Shown here piece by piece: positions 45,801 to 59,200 of a DNA stretch of 64,000 bases. Position numbers and translations under genes: made by a program. The stretch covers positions 21,974,501 through 22,038,500 of the forward strand of contig NC_092568.1 of assembly GCF_037975245.1 (NCBI RefSeq), given 5' to 3'. This DNA is from Apostichopus japonicus (Eukaryota; Echinodermata; Holothuroidea; Aspidochirotida; Stichopodidae). The number at the start of each line of letters is the position of its first letter. Position 1 is the first letter of the stretch. Below the pieces are notes generated by a model. The model did not search any database. It was not told where the DNA came from and was given only the letters and a program-made list of their open reading frames with translations.

Positions 45801-48800
45801 TGTGACTTATTCATATGTGGTTTACCATGTTTTGTGATGTGGCTTATTTATATGTGGTTTATCATGTTTTGTGATGTGGCTTATTTATATGTGGTTTACC
45901 ATGTTTTGTGATGTGGCATATTTATATGTGGTTTACCATGTTTTTGATGTGGCTTAATTATATTAAAGCTGTGTGAGGGTTTTTTTTGTTCCTTTTCTCT
46001 TTATGTCACAGGTTCTGTGGTGGGGAGGGGGTATGGATGCACCATCAGTACTAACAGAGTTTGAGAGTACGGACACAGCCGTACAAGTACATGCAGGCCA
46101 CTCACACATTGCTGCTGTTACCAAAGAGAAGGAGCTTTTCACTTGGATGGTGGTAAGCAGAGCTCATTTCTCTTTCCTCCTATTTTATTTCTATTTCCTC
46201 CTCCTAAACCTGAGCTGAAATTATTTTGTTTGGAAAATCTCACAATGCGTGGTTCTGAAATCCGACAGTCTTCTTATTGATTTATTTCTTGTCGAGTTGT
46301 TTAATTTTTGATTGGAAATTCTTGAAATGGAATGTTGCTTTTAGCAACTAACAGAGTAATAAACACAACTTTGAGCACATCTTGTTTTTTTAAGAAAGAG
46401 TAAATGCTTCGCATCTATGTTGAGTTATCAAAACATATTGATAAGTATCCACATGTTTTGAAACATGTCAATATGAGTTGGATTGGAACACTCAAAAACT
46501 TTTGGTATATTCAAGAAATTAATCAAAGCATATATGGTGGATTAAAAAACATCACTAAATGGTTCAAACTGTACATGTGAAAAGTGAAAGGGTTGATAAA
46601 ACTAAACATGAAGCTCACAGGTCTGTGCTCTCAGAGTTCAGAATTTTGCTGAATCTCTTCTGATTTGTGAAATATTGGAGTAACTGATTCGTAAAAAATA
46701 CTAACGTCTCTTTCATCCTGATATAAATTTAAGCGAATCACTCTTTGAGGGAGGAGATAATAAATATATAGGAAATTCTTTCTGGGAATATGTACTGTTG
46801 TAACTGTTTGCATTTTGTGTCCTGACCTTTGACACTGAACTGCCTGAACCCACCATATTCCGTCCAAAAAATCAGGAAAGTAGCGATGAAAAAGCCACAA
46901 CCGGTCAGCTGGGACACGGTGACAAGGAGAGAGTTACACAGCCCAAGAAAGTAGAAGCACTTCAGGGAATTCCCATCAAGATGGCGTCTTGTGGGAAGGA
47001 ATTCACCGCTTGCCTTACAGGTACGTTCGTGTTGTATTTTTGGGGGGGCACCGGTCTTCAGATACTATTTTCAGTTCCTCATTGGAAAAAGGAGGGCGAC
47101 GGAAAGGAAGGCTGAAAACTGGGTGAAAGTAGCTGGATCAACTAAAACTAATGTGTGAATGCCTTTTTGGTTTCGATGATAATTGTAACCTATGCATGCG
47201 TGATGGCGTATGTGCGGGTGTACATGTGTGTGTGTGTGAGTGCGTTTGTGACGCCCAGCTTGTAAACACGATATCTCAAGAAGGTAAGGTCAGACAAATT
47301 CATATTTAGTGTGTAGAAGGACCACATTGAGTTCAAGAAGCCTATTGTTTTTGGTTGAGGTCAAAGGTCATTTGGGGTCATCAGAGGTCAAATCGTGAAA
47401 CCCTTGTAAACATGTACACCCTCACTATACATTACGTCAGATTCATGAAGAAAACTGCTCATGTTACATCATCGAAACCACAATGCATTTTTGCATTCTG
47501 GTTCAAGAAAAAAAAAAATTCATGGTGTTTATGATAGCATGGAGTCATTGGCTCTTCTCTCTCTCTGTTTCTCTTTCTCTGACGGAGCAGACAGTGGGAC
47601 CATGTACACCTTTGGATCTGACTACTCAGGATGCCTAGGGTGCAACCAGGAGGAAGGGGAGGAGATAGATTCCCCTCTGGAGGTCACATTCTTCCATGGC
47701 AAACCAGTGGAGCAGGTATCTTGCGGAGAGAAGCACATTCTTGCCTTAACTCGTGAGAAGGAAATCTTCTCATGGGGTTGTGGCGATAAAGGTTGGTGCG
47801 ATTATTCATTTAAAGGCAATCGGGTTCACATATACATAGAGTTTTGAACTTACCATGCAAACGATGGTTAAAGTATCAGTCAATGATATCCACAGCTGTG
47901 AAGAATGCTGAACACATTTTGTAATTTTTTTTTTTTGGGGGGGGGGGGGGCTCTGTTCATGGAACTTTTATGTTAATGAATGAAATAAAGAAACTAATGG
48001 GGGAAAAATTTTCTTTTGAAAACTTTTGTTGTTGCAGATAACTTTTCATAAAATATTTGTCACATCGCATCAAAGATATAAAAAATCAATGCAACAGCTG
48101 CTATAAGATGGTCAGTTTAATGTTTGACAGAGGTTTAAACTCTTAAAGAAGACCTACAACATTTTCATACAAGATGTTTCAGGAGCTGACCTAATTGTCA
48201 TATAAAACTCTGGTTTGCCTTTGGTATTACCACCAATAGACAAGGCCAATTTAGAGGTGATGGGTTCAAACGGTTCCTGTAGCACAACCCAATCATTATT
48301 GATCAACCCATGTTTATTGATCACCCCGCTTATTATTGGTCAACCAACTTATTATTGACAACATGTATAATGTTGAGGAAAGCTCAGTTAATATGCCAGC
48401 CTTCATCTTGGGCTAATTCACTATTATTTAGTTCCCTGACCCTCTACATATCCTTGTAATATTTATTTATAGCAATTTATTTTCTTTATATGTTTGGTTG
48501 TGATTCGGTCAGTACTGTATGACTTCATATCCTGCTGTAATCTTCTTGAGATGTTTAAAAAATCCACTCTAAAAAAAAAGGTTTGATAACAAACATTAAA
48601 AAAAAAACTCTGTGGTAGAAAAGGTTGCTAGGCTTATGTTAACAACCCTTAGTGATGAAACACAACTGGCAGCTATGAAAGGAAAGTCTTGCTCTGATAA
48701 GCAAAACATTTGTTACATATTTGTCAAGCATAATCAGTAAAAAGGTGGATTCACTTGTCAATGTTTAATGTTCAATGTTCTGTCGGAGAGCCCATTAGCT

Positions 48801-51800
48801 GAAGATGGCATTTCATTATTGAAGCCCAATTAATGTTTACTTCTGTGGTAATCAATCTCTTTATTGTGGTATTAGTTCGTACCATCCCGGAAGAGAAGAA
48901 AAAACAGTTGTCATTTTGCATTTTGATTGGTTTAATGAGAAATGTTATTATCCCCGTATAATGAGACACATTTGAGAACTGGGCTAATGTGGTACTTAGG
49001 GAAGGCTCGCAAATTTAACCGGCGATGATCAAAGGCCCAACCGTTGCTATCAAGTGTAATGAGCACAGCAACCAGCTGGTAATGAGTCATGCTTGAACGC
49101 ACACATTTCCTGCCTTCCGAGAGTCGGTGGACAGTTGTATGCAGTTGACTATGAGACCACAAATTAAGCCTCTTATACACAAAAGAAGACCAGACAATGA
49201 ACTGGTCACTTTGGTCCAGGATGTACACAAAAGGGTTATAGAATTTTCTCTGCAGGTTGGAGAATTGTTTATCAATAAAGCTACTACATATAGGCTACTG
49301 TAACTGCATTGAGTTACTACACAGTTGTGTGTACTTTGCTGACGGTTTTTGTGCTCGTAACATGAATTTTACGTGGCGCTTTCATCGCTATTTTTTATTT
49401 CGTGTCTTGCAATTGAACTAACAGAGACACTCCGTTTGGTCTTAAATCCCTTAAAAGGATTGCCTGGTGGCCCAAAGAAGTTACCTTAAAAAATAGTAAA
49501 TAATTTTCCAAACATGTTGTCAAAGTATGAGAACGCTAATGTTGCGTTTGACGGAGAAACGATTTTTTAATCGTTATGGATAGACAATTCAAATATGATT
49601 TGAACAGTACAATACGTGACGTCAGCTCTGCCATAGCAGATTGCGTCATAACCCACCCTCCGCACAGTACCTATACGGTAATCACAACAAAAACAGCGTT
49701 TGTATACAGATAAATTTCTTCCATAATTTCCGGTGAAATTTCTTAAAAATTAGATATGTTTTAAAAAACTCCTTAAGCCGCCATGTACTTGAGCGGTGGT
49801 TCCGTGGTCTTTGAGTAACAGAAGGTAAATTTTAACAGCAGACTCTGAGTTGTTCAGGCTATACATCGCGCTATCAAGCGCCAACGCGAAAAATGTTCGC
49901 ATGTAGGCTATACTCAAACGTTGACAATCGGACAGTTCTGCGAAGCCTAAGCTTCTCAGTGCTATATTCTGCTCTGACAACGATTATATCAATTTCTTCA
50001 ATAATTTCCGGTGAAATTTCTTATAAATTAGATATGATTTAAAAAACTCCTTAAGCCGCAATATATGTAGTAGATCGGTGGTTTCGTGGTCTTTGTGTAA
50101 CACAAGATAAGTTTTAACAGCAGGCTCTTCGTTGTTTATACATCGCGGTATCCAGCTCCAGCGCGATGAATGTCCGCGTGTATAGGCTACACTAACGTTT
50201 ACAATCGGACAGTTCTGCGATGACATCGATCCCGCCAAGTTTCATCTTTCGGTTTAACGAATACTTTACAAGTTTCCTTTTACTGTAAATTTGATCCGTG
50301 AATTTTATTTCAGCGATTTCGAAGAACAGTTAATGAACTGTGGTTTGAGTGTGAGTGTACTATGTGTAACGCTATACAAGTACACCAACTGAGCATCGTA
50401 GTATATACGTTCGCGAGTATGTACGTTATATATATGAGGCAATCCAATGTGCTTACACGTGAGTTAATTTGCTGCGGAAATGGGAGTGCTAACTTCAAGT
50501 CGCCTGTTTTGCCTATCTGCAAGCACTACGTCAATCACCATATTGAAGCGTTCGAACAAACGGTACTTTTGGTGAGAAACTGGTGAATTTGAAAACCAGA
50601 TTTCTACAAGAAGAAAATGTCGAATGGGGACAATTTTTACATGGTTAGAAAGAGAAAAATAATAATTACAAGGACAATGTATCAAAATCTTCCACCAGAC
50701 AATTCCTTTAATACACAAAAACGTACATCATCAATGCTCTAGACAATCTCTCAAACCTGTGGGGACTTTTCTTTCGTTCGTACTATAAACAGTTTATTGA
50801 AATGACAGTAAATATATAGCCTAACCATTAAAACTCTCGTACGTATCTATATGCAGAATCACCACCACGTGAGTCATGCAGTCAGACAGTAGGCTAAGAC
50901 ATGTGCGTGATCTTACTTTCACGTTGCGCAGCTGCTTTCGGGTTGTAAAAAACCTGAACAGTTCGCGACTTGTGCAAGAAAAATTGTTATTGCATGGCGC
51001 TTTACGAAATGGAATGGCTAATAAAGAAACCGAATGAATAATTCTTATTCATAGTAGACTTACTTGGCTTTAGTTGTAACAAAGTCACGAATGATATAAT
51101 TTTAATTTAGTTTGAGAAATTAAGTTTGTTCAGATCGTTTAGCATAAAGCATAAATTCGGTTTAGACTACAACGGTATGAATAGTTGTAATTGTACTATA
51201 CACTGAACCAATGTTTGAAAACTTGCATTTGAAGCCTTCATGAAGGGGTAATATGACTTTTTGTATCACATTGCGTGACATTTATTTCTTGGCAACTTGC
51301 CAATGTTACTTGAGATAGTAGTATTTCATCAGAGCCAGGCAAAAATAACAGTCTGCTGTGCAAAACTGTTTGCGGCACGAAAATTGGTAGAAAAAAAGAA
51401 CGCCGTGGGCCAAACAGAAGCAGCAAGGAAATGCGATTGGGGATTTAGCTTAACCAGTTAATGTTTTAAATAATCTATTGGATTAATATTTGTTCAAATT
51501 TCCTGTGGCTTACAGAATTTATTTAGAGAATAACTTTGAAAGGCACTTTTGGTGTGTTTGTGTGGGGGAGGTGGGTGGGGGAAAAGTCACATTTGATCGC
51601 CGTCCAGGGGAGGGGAATAAGGGGCGGGGTGTCCCTTTCTCCTTTTGAAAATTGTTGTTTTTCGAAATGGGTTTAGATGCAAAATGGTACCATCATTTCC
51701 ATTTTTTTTAACTACCGTCATGTAGCTGAAACGAGTACATTAAAAAACAATGTAAGAATATACAAACTCTCTGCACCCAGCATATATACTGTATATCAGT

Positions 51801-54800
51801 TCTTGGCCAACAGTATATCCGACACTAGTATATATATATATATATAGAGTAAGTAACCCATGTCGTAGTAAAATCAAATTCTGATACGAAAATCTTCACA
51901 ATCATTCATATATAATGATACTGGTCGAACTGTTTGACGTATGTACAAATTAGACAATGATTGGTCAATTGGTGTGACGTTTAATGATGTATTTAGAAGT
52001 TTGATGGAGTTCTGATGAATATTCATGAACAAATTGTATCACAATATTGTGACCACGAGGAGACCAGTGATTGCGACACTTGTTCGTCGGCGCCATTTTG
52101 GGACATAAAAAAGGTCTTCTAAAAGCATTTCCCCGTATTCTCATTTACTAATTCATCATGTGCTGTTTTGGGACAATTATCAGGGTATTGTATCTATTAC
52201 CCATTCGTTGAAATCTTGGATATTGAATAAAATTTCGGCCGTCGAACTGTCCGTGGCGTACATCGTAGCCTACCAGAGCTACGGTCTAACTAGTAGGTCC
52301 CTGGGTGTACTCTTGGTTACCGCTATGTACTATTTCTATATTTATTGTGCATGCCTTATTCATTACGCTTCAAGTACAAGTCGTGAACGTGATTGGCCAA
52401 ATCTTGTGGTGGTTACGTTTCGCAATAAAATACCGCACGCTTGACATGCTAGTTGCTGATATAGAAATGAATACATTTAAACTTTTATTACAAGTATAGC
52501 AATAACGGTGAGCATTAACAAATGCCTACAACATGTATTATCTAAGGAGTTGGTATTTGGAGGGGTAATCGTTTTATAGAATATGCATGGAAGGGGTCGA
52601 AAATATGAGGTAACGTTGTCCTGAGAAAACAAAATTCAGGACTAACTTATGTGGTACTATGTTTGTGGATCGAATGGTACTAGAATAAAATGTATAGCTA
52701 CGATTTCTAACATTTGCTGTTTGTCATTTTTTGCGCTTTATTTACTTAAATATATCTATGTAGGCTATAGGCCTAGAATGCTTTCATAAAGCCTTGTGAT
52801 TTGAATGACTAGGCTATAAGGCATTTTATTATCTCTACCATATTGAGTATACAAATTTATTCCTTCATATTTTTTAGTAACTTAGCAAGCAAAATTGGAA
52901 TGGAAAACATTCTTCTCTTTGATAAGTTTCGTAATTTATCATGTGCATGTTTCGCTCTTGATAAAATGGTAATCAAATAATTTGCGTAAATGGGACTTAA
53001 GAAATAGACAACACACACACGTGAGGATATCAATCAACTCAATTCTTTTATCAAACAATTATGAAGTAACAAAATTCTGTTCTGCACTTTGCTGTTGATG
53101 TACAAGTCGGTTGCCGAAACTTCGAGGCTGTCCTGTAAAAAAGTCTTACAGAATCTATTAAGAATTAATACACAACATGTAGTGTATTTGTTTTCTTCTT
53201 TATGAATCAAATCATCTACTAAGAGAAAAGAGAGATGGATCAGTGTTAGTGAATGAAAATACTTTGTACAGGAAAAGAAGTCTGAAAGTATTTTGAAACA
53301 TTCGATACGAAAATAGTTCATGAAGATTTCAACTCGTTCTTGAAATAAATCTCCTTCTACTGTGGTCAGAGTGCCGTTGTTACGTAAAAACCACAGACCA
53401 GGAAAAGGCAAGTACCGCTTTTGTTTACAAACAATAGCAGCGCTTCTGTGTTGGGAGCTCAATGCTCATTACTTTCACGGAGTTACCGTGGGTGTGTGCA
53501 CTCAAGCGTGAGCGATATGCAGGCTGCATAATGAGCAGTGGTGTGCTGCTGGCTGGGCCTTCGATCATCGCCGGTTAAATTTGCGAGCCTTCCCTTAGTT
53601 GGAATTAATGGTAGTCCAGCAGTCAATGACTTCACTTTTTGAAATTTTGCTGGGGTTTCTTTCATTTTTTTCATTTTCTGTCTAAATGGATCAAATTTGC
53701 CTACAACTATACTGAGAAGTAAAAACTACATATTGACTGTGGATATGCTTGACTCCTCTTAGCAGTCTTTTTTTCCTGTCTTGTTCATTTCTCAAAAAGT
53801 GTCTGAATTTGTTTGGCAATAACAATTTGCTACAAATTTGTAATTTTGATCATAACAAGGTTACATCACTGACAAATTCTAACACTCTCTGCATACGTCC
53901 ATTCCCTTACATATTATGTTGTTTATCATGCACCACTGTTCTGTTAGTAAATGAGACATCTACCCATACCTGCCCTCCCCCCCCCCCTCCTCCTCGACTC
54001 CATTGTTCCAAGATATCATGGCTCTGTTTCTCCTGGGGTGGTATACCTTTTAATTGCAACTGCTGTTTGTTTTTTTTTCTCATCCTTATCAGGTTGTTTG
54101 GGCCATGGCAGTGAAAAGAGCATATGTCTCCCAACAAAGGTAAGTTTAAAGGCTGCCTCATTTTACTCTCTCAAAGATTTTCAATGAATATGTGAGTGTG
54201 CTGTTGCTTGAAATAAACCACGACCAATCCAAGCTAAGTTTGTTTGAATCACCAAATCTTAAAGGCAAGCAGATTGTTTCATGAAATATGATAGTACTGA
54301 GCCTTGTGTATAAAAATACTCATTTTTTGATATTGTGAATTCTTACAAGTGTTTTAAGAAACTTATCTTCTCTGCTTTAATGTCTTAATCAAGATGTAGA
54401 AAAATAGCGGTTTTTAAAAAAAAAAATTACCGACGTTAACTGTTTTCAGAATGACATATCTCTTGTATTTTCCATGTTATATGTTAAAACATACTAAAAT
54501 TTAAGGTTGTGTCAATTTTTTTTTGTACGACTCTTTTTGAGCCGGTGTGTATTTTGATGATTCCTCCATCAACATTTTTATCTTTCATCTAAGGACTGCT
54601 AATCCATTGCAAACTCTTCCTTGTTTGCAGTTTTTTTGTACCGTCACACTTTTCTTTTGTCCGTTTTGTTTTTTTTGGCTTTTTCCTCTTTTATCTGTTC
54701 TTTTATTTTTGTCTAAATTGTTCAATTTTTATTACAATGCAAAAAATAAAATAAAAGGATTCTAGCTATTTTTCTGCAAACAATATTTGTTTCTTTGAAT

Positions 54801-55972
54801 TTTTAAAAAAAAAAAAACAAGAAAATATGAAATTATATCCTTGAGGCTTGTGCATTGATTAATTTTGTCTGTATTATCGAAATTCCATGACTACAAATAT
54901 ATGCGGTTTTGTACCATGAACTTCATGCTGCATGGGTTTCTGGGAATTTCCAGGTACATGTCCCAGCTGGGAAGTGCATTACAGAGGTGATTGCTGGAAG
55001 CGATGGCTCCTTCTTTCTAACAGCGGACAAGAAAGTATTGGCATGTGGCAGCAATAAGGACAACAAACTAGGCATGAACTTGTTGATAAATGGACTGCGA
55101 AAGAAATCTTCACAGGTAAGTACACACGTATTAAATTCTCTGTACTTTTTTTTCAAAAATTCTTTGTTTTATTGATGGTAAAGTGATCATACTTTTAGGC
55201 TGCAAAGATGTTTTGAAATTGCAGCCAAGTAAGTTATTTTTAAAATTATGACTAAGAGAAGGATACAAAATAATGATGAAACAGAAAATAAACTGGAAAA
55301 GAGCAAAAAAAAAGGTTTGTCCAGCCCTTGGTTAGTAGTGACCCCTGTGTGACCATTTCTCATAGATCCATAAGTAGCTAGGGGGGTGCTAGTCAGAAGC
55401 TATCTCAGCTGATGATGGCTGGTATGTAAGATCAAGAGGTAGGAGGTATGCAGTAGAAATTACTTAGAAAGTGCTTTTACCTAAGGAGTCCAGGGAAAAT
55501 CCTTTTTTGTTTGGAATTACACCCCAAACCCCCCCCCCCCTCTTCAAAGTTACCTGACGAAACTCTTAATTTCGTTAGCGTGCAAGGTTTTCAGAATAAT
55601 TATCTTTCATCGTTTGCACTTTTTACAACTAATTTGAAAGGAGGTCGATAAAGTTTGACCCACATTTTATCAAACCGCAGGCTGTCTTAGAGTTGGCATT
55701 CCAGACGTCAGTAACCTGGGTGAGACCTCTGGCCAGGTACGCCGTTTGTTCCATCTCATCGGGAAAGACTCATTCCGCTGCCGTCACAGGTGAATGGGTT
55801 CTTAATGCTCTGTTCATTTCCCTCAAGATAAGCAGTAAAAATATATATATATAATAAATAAATAAATAAATAGAACAACTAATGATCCAGGAAATGGATG
55901 GATCTCTATGCATGTAGTCTCAATCATGATATATCAGACCGGAAACCATATAACTATATATATATATCTATG

Positions 55973-56004
<32 letters not shown>

Positions 56005-56054
56005 CACACACATACTCACCCATACATACATACATACATACATACATACATACA

Positions 56055-56090
<36 letters not shown>

Positions 56091-56213
56091 TATTAATAAT
56101 AATATTATATTATAATAACAATAATATAAATAATAATATATAATAAATAATAATAATATATAATAAATAATAATTAAATTATTAATAATAATATATATAT
56201 TATAATAATAATA

Positions 56214-56250
<37 letters not shown>

Positions 56251-59200
56251 CATATATATAAAATTTCGTCAGTAGAGATGATGAGCATACATTCGTCATC
56301 TTACCCATCCTATCCCATCTTTTTCAAGAATTTTTGTCGGAATCCATGGCCCAGTCATTTTGAAGCACAAAGAAGGGTGACATTTGGTCATCCGTGAAAT
56401 AATGGAGAAATTTATTATGCCAGTTTTCTTTTATGGATTAAGTAGAAATATGAATATAGGAAAACGTCTGAAATAAGTGCAAAGGATGAAAATGTTTGGC
56501 ACAGGTAACTTTTAAGAAGCATTGATGGATGATGTATTTTTGTCATCACTAAAATGCCCAAAGAAAAACAAATATCGTATAAGCTTTTTATGAGATTAAA
56601 TATTTAACAATTTAAAAAAGAAAAAGAAAAAAAGTAGGGCTGTATTAGCATCAGCGCTACATAAAGTTTTAGGATACAGAGATGGAAGAAGAATTTCATC
56701 TTCAAAACAAGCCAAGCCCTCGTAAATAAATTATCTACGGTACCTGAGCAGATCTTAATGCCACAAGCTATTTTTTAAATATTCAAAAGTTTGAGAAAAG
56801 TACATTCTGTTGTATGTTTACTCTGTATGAAAGTGCATTGTGTCAGAAACCTTGGCAGGAGCTATTTTTATTTAGAAGAACACAAACTGCGGTATATGCT
56901 TCTGAAAGTATCAAAGTTAAATATTTAAGTAGCTGAGACGTCGGTAATCCCTTCAAAACGTTTGACACAAATCCTTGGAAAGGACACGTTTTAGACATAA
57001 AGATTTGTGAATGCACAAATATTTCTTACTTCCGTAGGATGGCTTTACAGTAAAATGTTGATCTTGGGTAGCAAGAGACTTTATCAGCTTTGATAAGGAA
57101 TTCAAAATATATTGCAGAGGTTGACTTGTTGTACCACAATATCTTCAATTATTTCATTCCAAATGCAAATGCTATTAAAATTTAAACAAGAATTTGTGAA
57201 GAAGTGTTTGTACTTACTTTTATATTTGTGTCTAATAAAATCTGTGAACAGTTTGACCTTATCAATTCTATATTAACATCTGTATATTGACTGCAATTAG
57301 CATATCAATTTTAATATCAGTTTGGATGATGTTAATCAAAACTTAAAAAAAAAGATTTCCAATGTGGTTTATGGAAGTCACTCCAAGAAAACAAATGTTA
57401 AGATTTGTTTATGCTTTTGAATTTGTATATATATATATTTCCCTTGCAGTGGCAGCAAAGTTTAATTGTTAGCCATCTTTTTCTTGTCTTTTAGAAAAAG
57501 GACTTTTACTGATGTTTGGACAGAATAAGTATGGTCAACTAGGCAGCGGGGATTTCAAACCCAAACCAGGTATTTGTGAGGTCAAAGGTCCCTTGGCTCT
57601 AAAGCAAGTTGAGAAAGTTGCTTGTGGTGATGGCTTCACAGTTGTTGCAACAAAAGGTATTTTTGAGAAAGTTGTTAACTGTGTTTTTACCTCATTTCAT
57701 CAAGACTTTAATAAGGAAACTAGTCTTAAATGGTGCATGTTAAAGTAGGGGTGATATAAGAACAGTTGTAGGTTGTCATCTAAATATCGTATAAATATTT
57801 CTTGGTATGTGTATATCTCTCATGCTAATCTCTAAGGTTAGGAGTTTAGTTTGATGGTGAACCTCAGTAGTTTTAGTGATCTCCATATTTCTGAAGTTGT
57901 TGATGTTTCAGCTACATCAATTGTAAAAGATACAATTGTCTTCATTAAGACATGTTTGGTTGGTGTTTTAAGATGCATTGGTGTTGAGAGGCATTGAGAG
58001 GTAGTGGAAATGAGATGCTTTGAATTGCATTCTGATGTGTTACCGTGCAGTTTGAGATTCATTTGATTGCATTGAGATGTAGTTGAATGTTTTTGAGATA
58101 ATTTCACGATATTCAGATGCATTTGGACACACATTGAATTGCACAAGATGAGATTGATTATTTTAAAATGTATTTGATTGTCTTTAGATGCATTTGATTG
58201 CATTGGAATGCATTGAGATGCATTGTATTGCATTGAGGTATATTTGATTATATTGAGATTGTTCGATTTGTTTAAAGCTATATTTGATTACATTGGCTGG
58301 TTACATTCCACTAATTTCCCCAGATTTTCAAGTGTACTCATTCGGTTGTACGAGCAGAGGCAGACTAGGGGTATCTACGGACCTGTCCAGCTCACATCGG
58401 AAACGATCTGCCATACCTACCCCTCAGCCAGTCTTTGCCACACACAGCCATGTCATTGCTTTATCCAGCTGTTCATCTCATACTCTAGCCATCATGCGTA
58501 AGTTTGTTAATATTTTTATGATTATTATTACTTTTGTATCCTTTTAAATTTGATCTTGTTGATACTGGCAAAAATTCCCATAAATAAGTCCATGAAATAT
58601 GAGACAATATGAATATTTCTTAGAGATTGAGGAAGATCAAAATAATGACATAAGTGTCCTTGTGTATATTTATTTTGCGTCACATGTGGGGTCTGAGATT
58701 GATACTTAACTCTAAAGCCACAGTTTGACTATTCAAGGTATGAAAGCAAAACATGCCAACAAGAAGTGACATCGTCATGGCAACCATACAGAATATTTTA
58801 CACCATTTAGGGGATCGATTATTATCTTAGTTATAATGATAATAATAACTAGTCTTATATAGCCCAGACTCCAACAAAAGTTGTTCAATGTGCTTTAATG
58901 GTGCTGCAGTTTTGTGCATATTCATGAATATGCACAAAACTAATAGAGTTGAGAGAAAAGAAAAGTTAAAATGTTAAATACATTTCTTTTGCTTATTGTA
59001 CGATATAGAGACAGTAATAATAATTACTTGAGTGGAAGGGGAAAAAAAAGCAGAATTTTACTCTTATGGGGTGTTGTATCTTCCAATTAGGGGTGAAACC
59101 TTCTTTTTGTTGTATGGGGAGGGGAGGGGGGTGCTGCTAAGATGTTTCATCCTGCAGCAGAGGGGTCTTTGAGAAATTTTGGTAAAAACAAGGGTGCTTA

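Larger units (their letters stand above)
47792..54092. other. NEK9b intron 13 (6.3 kb) with candidate composite insertion
   Basis: Largest intron. A T/G run lies at 47923-47950. From 48999 to 53597 the sequence is bracketed by an inverted repeat pair and contains a 278-bp tandem duplication, short CpG-rich patches and an antisense 142-codon frame (53034-53462) without recognisable motif. No complete gene seen. Confidence 0.5.

Noticed and set aside
49750-50238. Two similar antisense peptides suggesting a duplicated gene
   Set aside because: Their likeness comes from the 278-bp tandem duplication; the frames are not conserved in codon pattern.
53034-53462. 142-codon antisense open frame as a gene
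   Set aside because: No recognised motif, Leu/Phe/Ser-rich composition typical of AT-rich noncoding frames, and it lies within a candidate transposon in an intron.
57838-58233. 131-codon antisense frame (Asn/Gln/Ser/His-rich)
   Set aside because: Entirely explained by the degenerate GATGCATTTG repeat.
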